A stretch of 64,000 nt of DNA from NCBI RefSeq assembly GCF_964019385.1, contig NC_088643.1, positions 14,720,008 to 14,784,007 of the forward strand, read 5' to 3'. Shown piece after piece: positions 21,904 to 31,866 of this stretch. Positions within the stretch are counted from its first letter, which is position 1. Every line of letters begins with the position of its first letter. The stretch is from Sycon ciliatum. Its lineage: Eukaryota > Porifera > Calcarea > Leucosolenida > Sycettidae. Made by a program: the position numbers and the translations under genes. The notes below the pieces were generated by a model. It saw only the letters and a program-made list of their open reading frames with translations. It searched no databases and was not told the DNA's origin.

Positions 21904-22090
21904 ACCACCGATAATAATATTATGATTGGGTTACGTTGGAAGAGTGTGCCGTCAGGTACGCTGTGATCTTCCGCCACCATGGCACTCCTATTGATTAGTA
22001 GGGCCAACCACGAACGCTGATCACCCGGCTTCCGCTGATTTTCGTTTTCCCCTTTGGCGCTTATGGTTTCTGATTGTCAGGAGCCCTATT

Positions 22091-23131
22091 GTATGCATGG
22101 TATCGTACTCGTATTACGCTGTTGTGATTGACAGGCGCCTGACGCTGCCTCCGTCCTATTCATGTTTCGTTTCAGCTTTCGCTGATGATTGTCCTTTGTC
22201 CCCCGTGGCGATTGAGTTTCGCCTGGGTTACGCTTCGTCTGGTCTGATACGCCTTTGGCGATGTGGTTCCGCCTGGTGCAAGAGAATGATTGTGCGCACG
22301 ATTGGTGCGGTGCGGATCGTCACTGGAGAAGTTCCTGGTCTCGTGACTGGATCCAAGATCGGAGTAGAGAGAAAAAGCTCCGATGGCTCGCGGTTTGTGG
22401 TTGCGCTAATTGCCCGTCGTTGTATTGCTGCCGAGTGCCGGCGACGGAATTGAAGCCTGATCTGACCGTGGAGTGGTTTGTGTTGTGAAATGCGTAGCCG
22501 GCTACGTGACACGCGGCGAAAGGCCGCTGTGGTGCTCGGGAGCTCGCGTCCGACTGATCACCGGAGAGCGGAGCTGGCCAGGTAAGAGCATGGATATGCA
22601 CGCGATCAGACCGTTGTCCTTGTCTTCCGAAGTTGTCCGCGAAAGGTTCCAGAAGGGTTCCTGCTAGCAAGTGTTGCTGTGTTGGTGGTATTGCCGAAGT
22701 TGCCACGTAAGTTACGATCGTTGATCGTTGCTATTGAAATATTGTCCTCTATTGCATGTGTTTTCGTTGCAGTGTCTGCGGAGTTCCCATTGTTAGGTTG
22801 TCGTTGGGCGATTGTTGCAGTGACTGTTCACTGAGTCTTTTTGAAGTTCTGTTATGCTGTTGTGTTGAAGGGAAGACTATTGTAGTACCCTTACTTACGA
22901 TAGGTTTCCAGGTTTTGTGTTATTCCGTTTGTAGTTCCATTGTGTATTGTTTTCAGCTGCACGAACGTGCACTCCTCCGCCCTGTGGGCCCTCCTCTGAG
23001 CTTGTCGTTCATTTCCGCCGAGTCGTAGACTTCTGTATTCACCGTGGGTTGTCCCACGCTCCGTTGTTTGTCTGTCACGCATTAGTAGACTTGACGTACG
23101 CTGTTGATCTTCGTCAGTGAACGACCTCGAG
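22091..23131 (+). other. Leader of the decayed Gypsy element, boundaries unknown
   Basis: There is no coding capacity of note. The gag ATG at 23132 follows. A 5' LTR is expected here, but the 3' LTR partner is not in the window, so its limits cannot be set. Short motifs GATTGTCC, CGCCTG and CGTCTGGTCTG recur. Confidence 0.35.
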
Positions 23132-24454
23132 ATGGCTCAACCTGCCCGAGCCGCAGCCGCTGCTGGTGCCCCAGCGCAGGCTGCTGCCGCCGTTGCAGCT
23201 CCTGCTGCTCCCGTTCCCGCCGCCGCCGCAGCCCCTGCTGCCGCTGCCAATCCACTGATTCCACGCCCTGTTGTTTTGCCTGAGGCATATGACGGTAGTG
23301 ATGACTAGGTAGAGTACCACCAGTATTACCATAATTGTGCTCTTGTCAATGGGTGGGCAGACGCCCAGAAGGCCCAGTTCTTGGGAGTACGCCAACGTGG
23401 CGCTGCACAGCGCTTCACGTTCCTCTGCCCGTTGCTCGCCGCACTAACTGGCTGCATATCTGTGCCAATCTGGCACAACGTTTCCCACCCGCTGCCAATA
23501 TGCGATTGTTCAAGGCCCAGTTCAAGGCCCGCCGACGCAAGCCTGGTGAAGACCTGGCCCACATTGCCCATGATCTTCAGCGCATGGTTGTCCGTGCATA
23601 CCCACAGATGATCATGACAGGGAAGAATTGGTCAGGGACCAATTGGTCAGGGACCAATTCATTGAGTGCCTCACGCCACTCATGCTCCGCCTTGGCCTGC
23701 AGGAAAATCCGCCTGCTACCGTACAGGCTGCCATGGAAACGGATTTGCATCTAGAACGCATATGGGGCAATGAGCCATCCACAGGTGACCTCTCTCGTAC
23801 CACTGGTCAACCCGACCTTGCTCAGCCATCCTTGCTTGTGGCTGCGACGGGTGCTCCTATTGCCGCTCCTGGCTCACTTCATGCTGCGCAGCCCGCAGCC
23901 CATCTCCTGTCCGCACTAGCCGCTGCCCTTGGGTCGCTGAATAGCAAAATTGACCGCCTTGCCATGCCCTCCGGGGGCCCTCGACCTCCACGGAACAGCC
24001 GTCCCCTCTCCCAGTCTTCCACCCGCACGCAAAGTGGGTGCTGGAACTGTGGCCGCCGCGGTCACCGGAGGGCTGATTGCCATCTGCCACCCGTCCCAGA
24101 ATACCCGCGTGAGAATGCTTGGAAGCCACCTAAGTCTGCCCTGGCTATCCTTCGGGAAACGGTCACTGACCGGAGCGACGGGCCACGCCTCCAGTCCACC
24201 ACGTGATGGTCCCTCCCTCATGACGCACGCTTTGCCAGGTCTCACGGCGACGTCCCCTGACATGATGGTCCTGGGTACTCTCAATGGTCGCACTGTTAAG
24301 TTTCTGGTTGACACTGGCGCCGCTGTGAGCCTCCTCTCCTTGCCACTTGCCATGGAGCTAGGACTTCGTGAGGAATGTCTATTGCCACCGCCGCCCCTTC
24401 GTATCTGCGGCGCTGATGGTTCGGACCTCCAACGGGTGGAACTCTACCGAATCT
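23132..24454 (+). pseudogene. Gypsy-2 gag and start of protease (decayed)
   Basis: ATG at 23132 starts an alanine/proline-rich N-terminus (MAQPARAAAAAGAPAQAAAA). Stops and shifts follow at about 23308 and 23620. Recognisable Gag parts are FKARRRKPGEDLAHIAHDLQ and FIECLTPLMLRLGLQE. Then comes one zinc knuckle CWNCGRRGHRRADC at about 24040-24081 (CX2CX4HX4C). The aspartic protease begins with KFLVDTGAAVSLLSLPLA (about 24298). A 15-bp duplication of GGTCAGGGACCAATT lies at 23630-23660. The frame is cut by a LINE at about 24455 and resumes at 25134. Confidence 0.82.
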
Positions 24455-25133
24455 CGGAGTTGCACAAGCAAAAGGCGCTATTGCTCACCTGGCGATGCAT
24501 CCACGGCATTGCGGGGAACCGGCTCTGTGGACTGATTTCAAGGTCACAAGATCGGCGTACCCGCTTGCAGAAGGACATCGGAGCGCACATACCACCCGCC
24601 GCAAGCCGCGCTGGTCAGGCTAGGTTCTCTGTTGCCGCTCCCAAGCTGTGGAACGCACTACCCAGCGACATCCGCACCATCCCCCAACGCAGTGTGTTCA
24701 AGATGTCAGTCATCCCACATACGGTCGCTCCATGAAACGTATCACCCATTATTCCAGTCACTGTTGCTGTCGCATCCACTCGTATGTCGCATCCACTCGT
24801 AGTCCACGTCCACTGATGTCGACCGAGGTAGCTCTCTTGCTACTGTGTAATAGTGACATGTACCCAGCTAATGTCTCTGCTTCGTTCAGGGAATTCAGAA
24901 TAGGAAGTCTGCTGTACCACCCGCTCTTTTCTTTTTACTTTTAAAAGCGATTATTTTTAACATAGAAATTTGTTCCTTGGCTCACCATCTGAGTTCTTGA
25001 AGCTATTATTCATTTTCTGCTGCCCCCGGTTATTTCTTTTATTAGTATTATTTTCTTTGCCTTCGCTTTCTTGTTATTGGGCAACTTGCCCGTTAGAATC
25101 TGCGAAGTAAAATAAACAACAACAACAACAACA
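24455..25133 (+). mobile_element. LINE family C, 5'-truncated insertion in Gypsy-2 protease
   Basis: It begins within ISELHKQKALLLTWR and reads KLWNALPSDIRTIPQRSVF to the stop at 24735. The 3' UTR ends with GGGCAACTTGCCCG (25079-25092), TCTGCGAAGTAAAATAAA and an (ACA)n tail to about 25133. Host Gypsy protease sequence resumes immediately (NICGTSIVHIAVGAST). The 3' box matches 370-395 and the inverted LINE-B copies. Confidence 0.82.
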
Positions 25134-25594
25134 AGCTCAATATCTGCGGGACATCCATTGTCCACATCGCTGTAGGTGCTAGTACCTGCCTCCATGACAT
25201 TTATGTAGTTCGCCAACTGCATCACCCTTGTATTCTAGGTCGTGACGTGTTGTCACACATCCCCTGTACCCTCCAGTCTGATGGTGCAGGCCTCCGCTTT
25301 TCCGCTGCTGAGTCTTCTGTGTCCACAGTTGACCCCACTCTTACTGCCCTCCCTTTGTCCGGGCGCGCTATGGTGCCCCCACACCATGAGGTGTTCGCCT
25401 GGGCTGTTCTTGATGATCCCACGGAGGATGATTCGCCGCTCCTGCTGGAGCCTGACCGCCCACTTGCTGAAGAGCATAGTGTATTTGTCGCTCGTGCTTT
25501 GGTCAATCCATCTCAGGGCAAAGTGCCTGTTCGCCTGCTCAATTGTAGCGGCCATCCGATTACACTTCGCCAATCCCAGCACGTGGGTGCTGCC
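25134..25594 (+). pseudogene. Gypsy-2 protease end and linker
   Basis: HDIYVVRQLHHPCILGRDVL is the second half of a retroviral-type protease (the ILGRD motif). The frame then runs into a P/E-rich linker (PEEDDSP-like) and a LLNCSGHPITLRQSQHVGA stretch typical of Gypsy pol before RT. It stops where the intact LTR element inserted, with TSD TGCC. Confidence 0.82.
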
Positions 25595-25892
25595 TGAAGT
25601 AGAATGACCCCCCTTGATGTGTACAGTGTACTACTTCATGCTGCTCTTCTTACGTCGTACTGACTTGCGTCAGTACTTATGCATTCTTGTACATCATGAC
25701 GACATTCTCTTCTGCTGTACCTGATTTAGCCTGTCGTGCCTGCGTGCGCAAGGCACGCGATCTCTTTTGTTCCTTAGTTCTTTCTTGCTGTTTTGTGCGG
25801 AAAGGAGCGTAGTTTTGATGGCTCCTTTGCATTTGTTCTTATTCATTGTATAAACCTTCGGTATGTAATAATAATAGTCTAATTCTCCCACA
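25595..25892 (+). repeat. 5' LTR, 298 bp
   Basis: It carries promoter and R-region functions by family knowledge. TATTCATTGTATAAACC near its end is a possible TATA region, and the LTR also holds a GTACAGTGTAC palindrome. The ends are TG and CA. Confidence 0.93.
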
Positions 25893-25895
25893 AAG

Positions 25896-25911
25896 TGGTA
25901 CCGAAACCCGG
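25896..25911 (+). promoter_or_regulatory. Primer binding site
   Basis: TGGTACCGAAACCCGG starts 3 nt after the LTR. A related string, TGGTGCCGAAACC, serves the element at 31015-32879 on the other strand. The tRNA was not identified. Confidence 0.75.
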
Positions 25912-25942
25912 CTTAGATTAGTGTTAGTGTCGCTTGCTGAGA

Positions 25943-28900
25943 ATGTCGTCTTCTGTCGGTCTGTCGTTGTTGAAAGCTTTTGGCGGTGGCCGGAGCGAAG
26001 ACCTTGAAACTTTTCTGGCAAAATTTAAAGTTGTTGCCGAAATACAAGGATGGCAGACGAAGGAGAAGCGAGCTGAATACTTACCACTATTCTTGGACAA
26101 GGATGCTTTTACAGTATGGTCTCAGTTAGATGATTCGTCGCGGAAGGACGATACATTGATTTATGAGCAGTTGCGTTCTGCATTTGGCAGCACGAAGGAG
26201 GAAGCATATGTCAAATTTGTGCGTCGTCAGCTTAGAACTGATGAGACTGTCGATGTTTATATGGCGGATCTGCGACGACTGTTGCGGTGCAGTGGCCATA
26301 CAGAGGTCAGTGAGGACCCTGTGCTAAAACAGCAGTTCCTGTCCGGATTACCTGTGGAGTTTGCCGGACAGATTCGTTTGCAGAACGCGGCGAGCTCATT
26401 GAAGATTCGCCAGTGTGCGGATCAGGTGAAGGCATTACGGTCTGCGCAACGAGTGACGCGCCAGTTTCCAAGTTCTGTATCAGCAGCTGCCAGCAGTAGT
26501 AACAAGGGATCCTCGTCTACTGCTGTTCCATCCAGTGTATTGTGTTTTCACTGCAAGCAGTCTGGGCACAAACGTAGTTTATGTCCCCAATTGAAGGGCA
26601 AGTGCTTTCACTGTAAAGAGAAGGGACACATGCTGGCGAACTGCCCCAAGCGTAGCAAGCAATCGACCAGCGCGGCCAAGTCAGGAGCTGACACTGGTGT
26701 TTGTTTAGCCGTGACTGCCACATCGTCCCCGTGTAGCTTGCCGCGCATTTATGTGGACGCACGGCAGAGTGAGGCTGATGATGTGCATCGGTTGTCAGCA
26801 GCTGTAGACTCCTGCTCCAGCAACTCTCTGATTGCAGCGTCAGCAGCGTCGGCCATGGACCTGCACATCATGTCTGATGCCACTCAAATTGTGGATGTTA
26901 GTGGTAAGGCAGTGCAGATACTGGGACGTGTTTGTGTTGAAGTCGAGCGTAGCGATGAAGCTGTTGAGCTGCCGCTGACGAAGGCCGACTTTCTTGTAGT
27001 CGAGCACCTGTCGTCAGTCATGGCAGACATGATAATCGGCTTGAATATCATTTCGGTTCACCAAGGTGTACACTTGGAGTACAGCGACGTGGACAATGTG
27101 CTGTGTGGTGTGCGCTTTGGTCCGCAGCAATCTGATCTACCGACACTGTCGACTGCTCCAGCAGCTGCTGCCAACAAGCTGTCCCGTCATGTCGGTGTCA
27201 CGCAAGACGAGAACGTTGTGCGCCTTAGTATGGACGACGGTGAAGCTGTCTTTGACCCGCAGCGTGGCTATTGGGAAGTCGAGTGGAAATGGAAAGGCGG
27301 ACAGCAACCTACTTCTTCCATCGGCAGTGGACTTGGCGAGTATTCCCGTGGGAAGTTGACGCCATCGCAAGAGCAGAAGTTTCGTGACGAAGTCGCCATG
27401 TGGATTGACCGTGGCTTCATGGTGCCTCACGACCCTGCTATCCATGGTGAGCCAGCTGCTGTGTTGCCCCTGCTAGCGACCTGCCAAGAACACAAGACGT
27501 CGACACCGGTCAGGCCCTGTCTGGATTTCCGTCTTCTCAACAATCACATATTGTCTCATCCTGGCAATGACGTTCCGGTCTGTGGTGAGAAGTTGAGAGA
27601 TTGGCGTTCCAAGAGTACGGAGCTGTCAGTAGTGGATATCCGGAAAGCGTACTTGAACGTCCGACTGCATCCAAGTCTGTTCCCGTATCAGACCATCGTG
27701 TGGCAGGGAAAGACTTACTGCATGGAGCGGATGGCCTTTGGTCTTAGTGTGGCGCCAAAGCTGATGGATGCTATTGTGAAATACTCCATCCGTGAGTTTC
27801 CCGATGCTGATAACTTTATCGACGACATCATTGTTCCGTCCGGGCAGTCAGAGTCTGTGTCTGCTTGCTTAGAGACCTACGGTCTGCCTACGAAGCCTGC
27901 TGTGAAGCTTCACGAAGCCACTGTCCTTGGTTTGAAGCTGTCATCTGCTAGTGACGGAGTGCGCTGGCAACGGCGCGACATCACAGACATCGAAGCACCA
28001 CAGTTGGCAACCAAGCGGAATGTATTTCAGTGGTGTGGGAAGCTGACCAGCCACTACCCCGTCTGCTCATGGCTGAGACCGCTGTGTTCATGGTTGAAGC
28101 GGCTCGCATCGTTGGTTCGTGGTTGGGATGAACCGCTGCCAGAGGAGCTGACTCGGCTGTGCCAAGAAGCTATGGTGCGCGTGCTGGCGGAGGACCCAGT
28201 GCGAGGTGTTTGGAACATCCCAACTGCTGCCACCTGGAGCGTGTGGTGTGACGCTTCGGATATTGCAACCGGTGTCGCTATTGGTGTTGGTGACCAGATC
28301 GTGGAAGACCAAGCGTGGTTACGGAAGCCGAACGACCGTCGTCACATCAATATTGCCGAGCTGGATGCTGCTATCCAGGGTCTTGCACTTGCGTCCAAGT
28401 GGAATGTGCAGAATCTCGTTTTGCACACTGATTCGAAAACCGTCTATGGCTGGCTGACGTCACTGCTTGATAATTTGAAGCGTGTGAAAGTCAGCGGATT
28501 GCAGCAAGTTCTTGTTGAACGTCGTTTGCAGATCATTGAAGACCTGGTCGCTACATCGGACATGATTGTCAAAGTAGTGTGGGTTCCGTCGAAGCAGAAC
28601 CTGGCGGATCAACTGACCCACGTGCCCGAGCGGTACATGCGGTACTGGAAGCAGCAGCAGCAGCGTGAGACCGACGCATCGGCGGATAGTGTTGCCACTG
28701 TCGCTACAGCTGCCGCGATTTCGACCAGTCCTGTCCCGTTAGCTGAGATAGCTGCTGCACAGAAGAACGATCCAGTTATTGCGCGTGTCGTTGCGCAGTT
28801 GACTGCTGGTGAAGATGTCTCTGTTGATGCGTACTGCAAGGTCAAGTCTCAACTGTCCGTAGTTGATGGCGTATTGATCCGTACGGTCAAGCTTCCTGTG

Positions 28901-30091
28901 AATGAAGAAGTGTCTGTGCCTGTTATTCCGTCGTCTTTACATGAGCGTGTATTAGTGGCTGTTCATCGTGTCACTGGCCATGCTGGATGGGAAACCATGT
29001 GGCAATTTCTGCGTTCGCATTGTTTCATGCCGAACATGTCGTCATTGTGTCAGCAGTTCGTCAAGGCGTGCGGTCAATGCCAAGCAGCGAATCCTCGTCG
29101 TGGCCCTCGTGCCCCGCCAGCGCGTGCTGTGATTCCGTCCCATCCGTGGGAAGTCGTGCAGATTGACACTTTAGAACTAGGTGGAGATGATCGATTTCAC
29201 TGCGTTCTAGTGTGTGTGGATATGTTCACCAAATATGCCGAAGTCATCCCGTTACGTCACCATGATGGTGCTAGTGTGGCGCAAGCTGTTGTGTCTGTGT
29301 GCTGTCGCTGGGGACCGCCCCGTGTAATTCGATGCGATAATGGAACAGAGTTTGTTAACGTCATCGTGGAAGCCCTATTCACCAAGTTTGGTGTTACCGT
29401 ATGTCATGGAGCTGTTAGGCACCCTCAATCGCAGGGAGCAGCCGAGCGGTTCAACCGCACGCTACTTACCTTGATTCGGAAAGTACTGCGAGAGTCAAGA
29501 GATTGGCGTTCTGATCTCGATCTGCTGCTACACCATTACCGAGTACGGCCGCATTCAGTAACTGGCATTTCGCCAATGAAAGCCATGTGTGGTTGGCAGC
29601 CGACCAATGTGATTGTGGAGTCTGAGCAGCCGAGCATGTCATCCAGTGCGTGGGTAGACCATTTGCAACAACGTAGCGCGCAGATCCGTGACCACATCGA
29701 GATGGAATTGTCGAAGGAAGATCCTGTACCGAGCGATGCCTTTGAATGTCCATACAGTATCGACACACCAGTTATGCTCTGTCGCCCAACACGTCATCAG
29801 AAGTGTCTTTCGCCGTACGAAGGTGGTTGGCTTATTAAATCTGTCATTTCGCCATCTACTGTTGTCATTATTCGTACAGATGGTTCTGGCGAAAAGGTTA
29901 TCAATATTGATTTATTAAAGTATGATCCTGCTGCAGATGTGTGCGCTGATGACAGCTGTGCTAGTGTGCCTGCAGATAATGATTTGGATGATTGTGTTGT
30001 GCTGCTGCCTTTGCATGAGCCTGCTGTTGTGCAGCCTGGCCCTGTTTTGCGCAACCGAGCCGATTTGCAGCAACCCGTGCGTTTTCGGTGA
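25943..30091 (+). CDS. Gag-pol polyprotein, 1382 aa, intact
   Basis: ATG at 25943 was chosen because the frame upstream has only TTG. Domain order: Gag (residues 1-190, with LETFLAKFKVVAEIQGWQ), then two CCHC knuckles at 201-214 and 221-234. A protease-like region has VDSCSSNSLIAAS, atypical because DS replaces DTG/DSG. The RT has VRPCLDFRLLNN, VVDIRKAYL, MAFGLSVAPK and the catalytic FIDD at about 625-628. RNase H has WCDASDIATG, NIAELDA, HTDSKTVYGW and NLADQLT. The integrase has an HX4H/CX2C finger (HRVTGH, CGQC) and a DDE core (QIDTLEL, CDNGTEF, GAAERFN). RT precedes integrase, as in Ty3/Gypsy, but the RT belongs to a divergent lineage. It copies RNA to DNA and inserts it. Confidence 0.94.
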   Translation: MSSSVGLSLLKAFGGGRSEDLETFLAKFKVVAEIQGWQTKEKRAEYLPLFLDKDAFTVWSQLDDSSRKDDTLIYEQLRSAFGSTKEEAYVKFVRRQLRTDETVDVYMADLRRLLRCSGHTEVSEDPVLKQQFLSGLPVEFAGQIRLQNAASSLKIRQCADQVKALRSAQRVTRQFPSSVSAAASSSNKGSSSTAVPSSVLCFHCKQSGHKRSLCPQLKGKCFHCKEKGHMLANCPKRSKQSTSAAKSGADTGVCLAVTATSSPCSLPRIYVDARQSEADDVHRLSAAVDSCSSNSLIAASAASAMDLHIMSDATQIVDVSGKAVQILGRVCVEVERSDEAVELPLTKADFLVVEHLSSVMADMIIGLNIISVHQGVHLEYSDVDNVLCGVRFGPQQSDLPTLSTAPAAAANKLSRHVGVTQDENVVRLSMDDGEAVFDPQRGYWEVEWKWKGGQQPTSSIGSGLGEYSRGKLTPSQEQKFRDEVAMWIDRGFMVPHDPAIHGEPAAVLPLLATCQEHKTSTPVRPCLDFRLLNNHILSHPGNDVPVCGEKLRDWRSKSTELSVVDIRKAYLNVRLHPSLFPYQTIVWQGKTYCMERMAFGLSVAPKLMDAIVKYSIREFPDADNFIDDIIVPSGQSESVSACLETYGLPTKPAVKLHEATVLGLKLSSASDGVRWQRRDITDIEAPQLATKRNVFQWCGKLTSHYPVCSWLRPLCSWLKRLASLVRGWDEPLPEELTRLCQEAMVRVLAEDPVRGVWNIPTAATWSVWCDASDIATGVAIGVGDQIVEDQAWLRKPNDRRHINIAELDAAIQGLALASKWNVQNLVLHTDSKTVYGWLTSLLDNLKRVKVSGLQQVLVERRLQIIEDLVATSDMIVKVVWVPSKQNLADQLTHVPERYMRYWKQQQQRETDASADSVATVATAAAISTSPVPLAEIAAAQKNDPVIARVVAQLTAGEDVSVDAYCKVKSQLSVVDGVLIRTVKLPVNEEVSVPVIPSSLHERVLVAVHRVTGHAGWETMWQFLRSHCFMPNMSSLCQQFVKACGQCQAANPRRGPRAPPARAVIPSHPWEVVQIDTLELGGDDRFHCVLVCVDMFTKYAEVIPLRHHDGASVAQAVVSVCCRWGPPRVIRCDNGTEFVNVIVEALFTKFGVTVCHGAVRHPQSQGAAERFNRTLLTLIRKVLRESRDWRSDLDLLLHHYRVRPHSVTGISPMKAMCGWQPTNVIVESEQPSMSSSAWVDHLQQRSAQIRDHIEMELSKEDPVPSDAFECPYSIDTPVMLCRPTRHQKCLSPYEGGWLIKSVISPSTVVIIRTDGSGEKVINIDLLKYDPAADVCADDSCASVPADNDLDDCVVLLPLHEPAVVQPGPVLRNRADLQQPVRFR

Positions 30092-30184
30092 TATTTGCCT
30101 TTGCTCAGTTTCTTGGGCTGTTTTGCAGTTTTATTTTCTCATTCTTTTTCTTTATTGTGTTGGTGTCCTTTATTGTGGCCACCA

Positions 30185-30194
30185 GGGGGAGGGG
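30185..30194 (+). promoter_or_regulatory. Polypurine tract
   Basis: GGGGGAGGGG abuts the 3' LTR and would prime plus-strand synthesis. Confidence 0.85.
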
Positions 30195-30491
30195 TGAAGT
30201 AGAATGACCCCCCTTGATGTGTACAGTGTACTACTTCATGCTGCTCTTCTTACGTCGTACTGACTTGCGTCAGTACTTATGCATTCTTGTACATCATGAC
30301 GTATTCTCTTCTGCTGTACCTGATTTAGCCTGTCGTGCCTGCGTGCGCAAGGCACGCGATCTCTTTTGTTCCTTAGTTCTTTCTTGCTGTTTTGTGCGGA
30401 AAGGAGCGTAGTTTTGATGGCTCCTTTGCATTTGTTCTTATTCATTGTATAAACCTTCGGTATGTAATAATAATAGTCTAATTCTCCCACA
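30195..30491 (+). repeat. 3' LTR, 297 bp
   Basis: It is the same as the 5' LTR except for the small difference near 30300. It ends CCCACA, followed by the TGCC target duplicate. Confidence 0.93.
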
Positions 30492-31014
30492 TGCCTATGC
30501 CATTAACGCTGTACATACCGCTGAGAATGATGAGTTGACCCATGACTTATGGGATGATCCGCCACCACATACCCAGCTCTGGGATGCGCTCCGCGTTGAC
30601 CATTCCGCCCTCTCTGCTGATGAGCTCGCCGAGCTTCAGAAGTTACTTTCCCAGTATCGTGACGTCTTTTCCCTTAGCTCCCAGGAGCTCGGCCGTACTC
30701 GCCGCATGAGTCACTCAATCGACACTGGGACGACTCATCCCGTTTCTCTGCCTGCCCGCAGGCTGCCTTGGGCGTCACGCGGGACGGCGCGCCGTATTGT
30801 GTCGGACATGCTTGACCAAGGGGTCATTGAAGAGTCCACCAGTCCTTGGTCAGCTCCAATAGTCCTGGTTGCCAAGAAGGACGGTTCGATGCGCTTTTGC
30901 GTCGACTATCTCCGGCTGAACGATGTCACGGTCAAGGACCCGTACCCATTGCCCCGGGTCGATGATACGTTGGATGCTCTAGGTGGGGCCCGGTACTTCT
31001 CCACGCTTGACTTT
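30492..31014 (+). pseudogene. Gypsy-2 linker and RT N-terminal part
   Basis: It resumes the frame cut at 25594: YAINAVHTAENDELTHDLWD, then LSQYRDVFSLSSQELGRT, HSIDTGTTHPVSLPARRLPW and the RT fingers (VSDMLDQGVIEESTSPWSAP, VLVAKKDGSMRFCVDYLRLN, DPYPLPRVDDTLDALGGARY, FSTLD). The first RT catalytic aspartate is the D of FSTLD. The frame then meets a non-autonomous LTR element. It is Ty3/Gypsy of a more standard lineage than the intruding element. Confidence 0.9.
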
Positions 31015-31828
31015 TGTGCGGAATGAAGTTTTGGGAATGAAGTTTTGGGTACAGTAAGTGGGAGAGCTAGGGTTGAGTTCAAACCGCACAAGGATATAGA
31101 GTATTGAAACAGTTTCCGTTTCTTTGAAGTGATATGGCAAGAGCGAAGAAACTTGCTGTTGCCCCAAGGTGAAACGGAAAAGGACTAACTCAACATACAA
31201 AAACAAGATGGCTGTCATGTCGTGGTCGACACGCGGTGGTCTGGGTGTGAGTCCAGAATGGCGAACTCGCGAGGTACTACGTATGGAACTGTAAGTGAAA
31301 AACGAGGAGAAAAAAAGGTGAAGCCAGATCGCGACTCCTGAACATGTAGTAATATGATGACTTGGTTTGCATATGTGTATAGGTGGAATAGAATCACGAC
31401 ACCCGTCGTGACACTCTCCCCCAGAAAGACGGGAACGAAGTTTCATGTATATGAAAATAAGAAATTGGGAGACGATAGATGGAAAGAGTTGCCTAGCCAG
31501 CTTCTAGACATCAGTTCCAGGATTATAATTATTTATAAAATGGACTGCACGTGCTGGGCATCCAAAAAGGATCGCTCTTACTCCAGGCCGCGCAATGCAT
31601 GGCAATTGAGAGGAGTTTAGGGGGATTGAAAATTATCATTGTTATTGTAATCATCCGTTCAAACTATCATACATAGTTCATCGCACTGGAGACAGTGGAA
31701 TATTGAAAGTATGTTCAGTAAGGGCACACTGTACACGATGAGTGAATAACACAGTCATGTTAGTCTGGCTAGAACGGCTTGCAAGCAGGACTTACTGATC
31801 ACACGCTGAGACTATGTTGAGTACTGTG

Positions 31829-31866
<38 letters not shown>

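Larger units (their letters stand above)
25595..30491 (+). mobile_element. Young intact Gypsy-like LTR retrotransposon
   Basis: The 4897-bp element is flanked by the 4-bp TSD TGCC (25591-25594 and 30492-30495). The LTRs at 25595-25892 and 30195-30491 run TGAAGTAG...TCCCACA. They differ only around one site (GACGACATTC versus GACGTATTC). A PBS (AAG then TGGTACCGAAACCCGG) follows the 5' LTR and the polypurine tract GGGGGAGGGG (30185-30194) precedes the 3' LTR. One open frame codes gag-pol. Near-identical LTRs and an open frame point to a recent insertion that may be active. Confidence 0.95.

Noticed and set aside
25595-30491. BEL/Pao classification of the intact LTR element
   Set aside because: The RT motifs, two CCHC knuckles in Gag and the integrase layout fit a Ty3/Gypsy-related lineage better; the short TSD alone does not decide.
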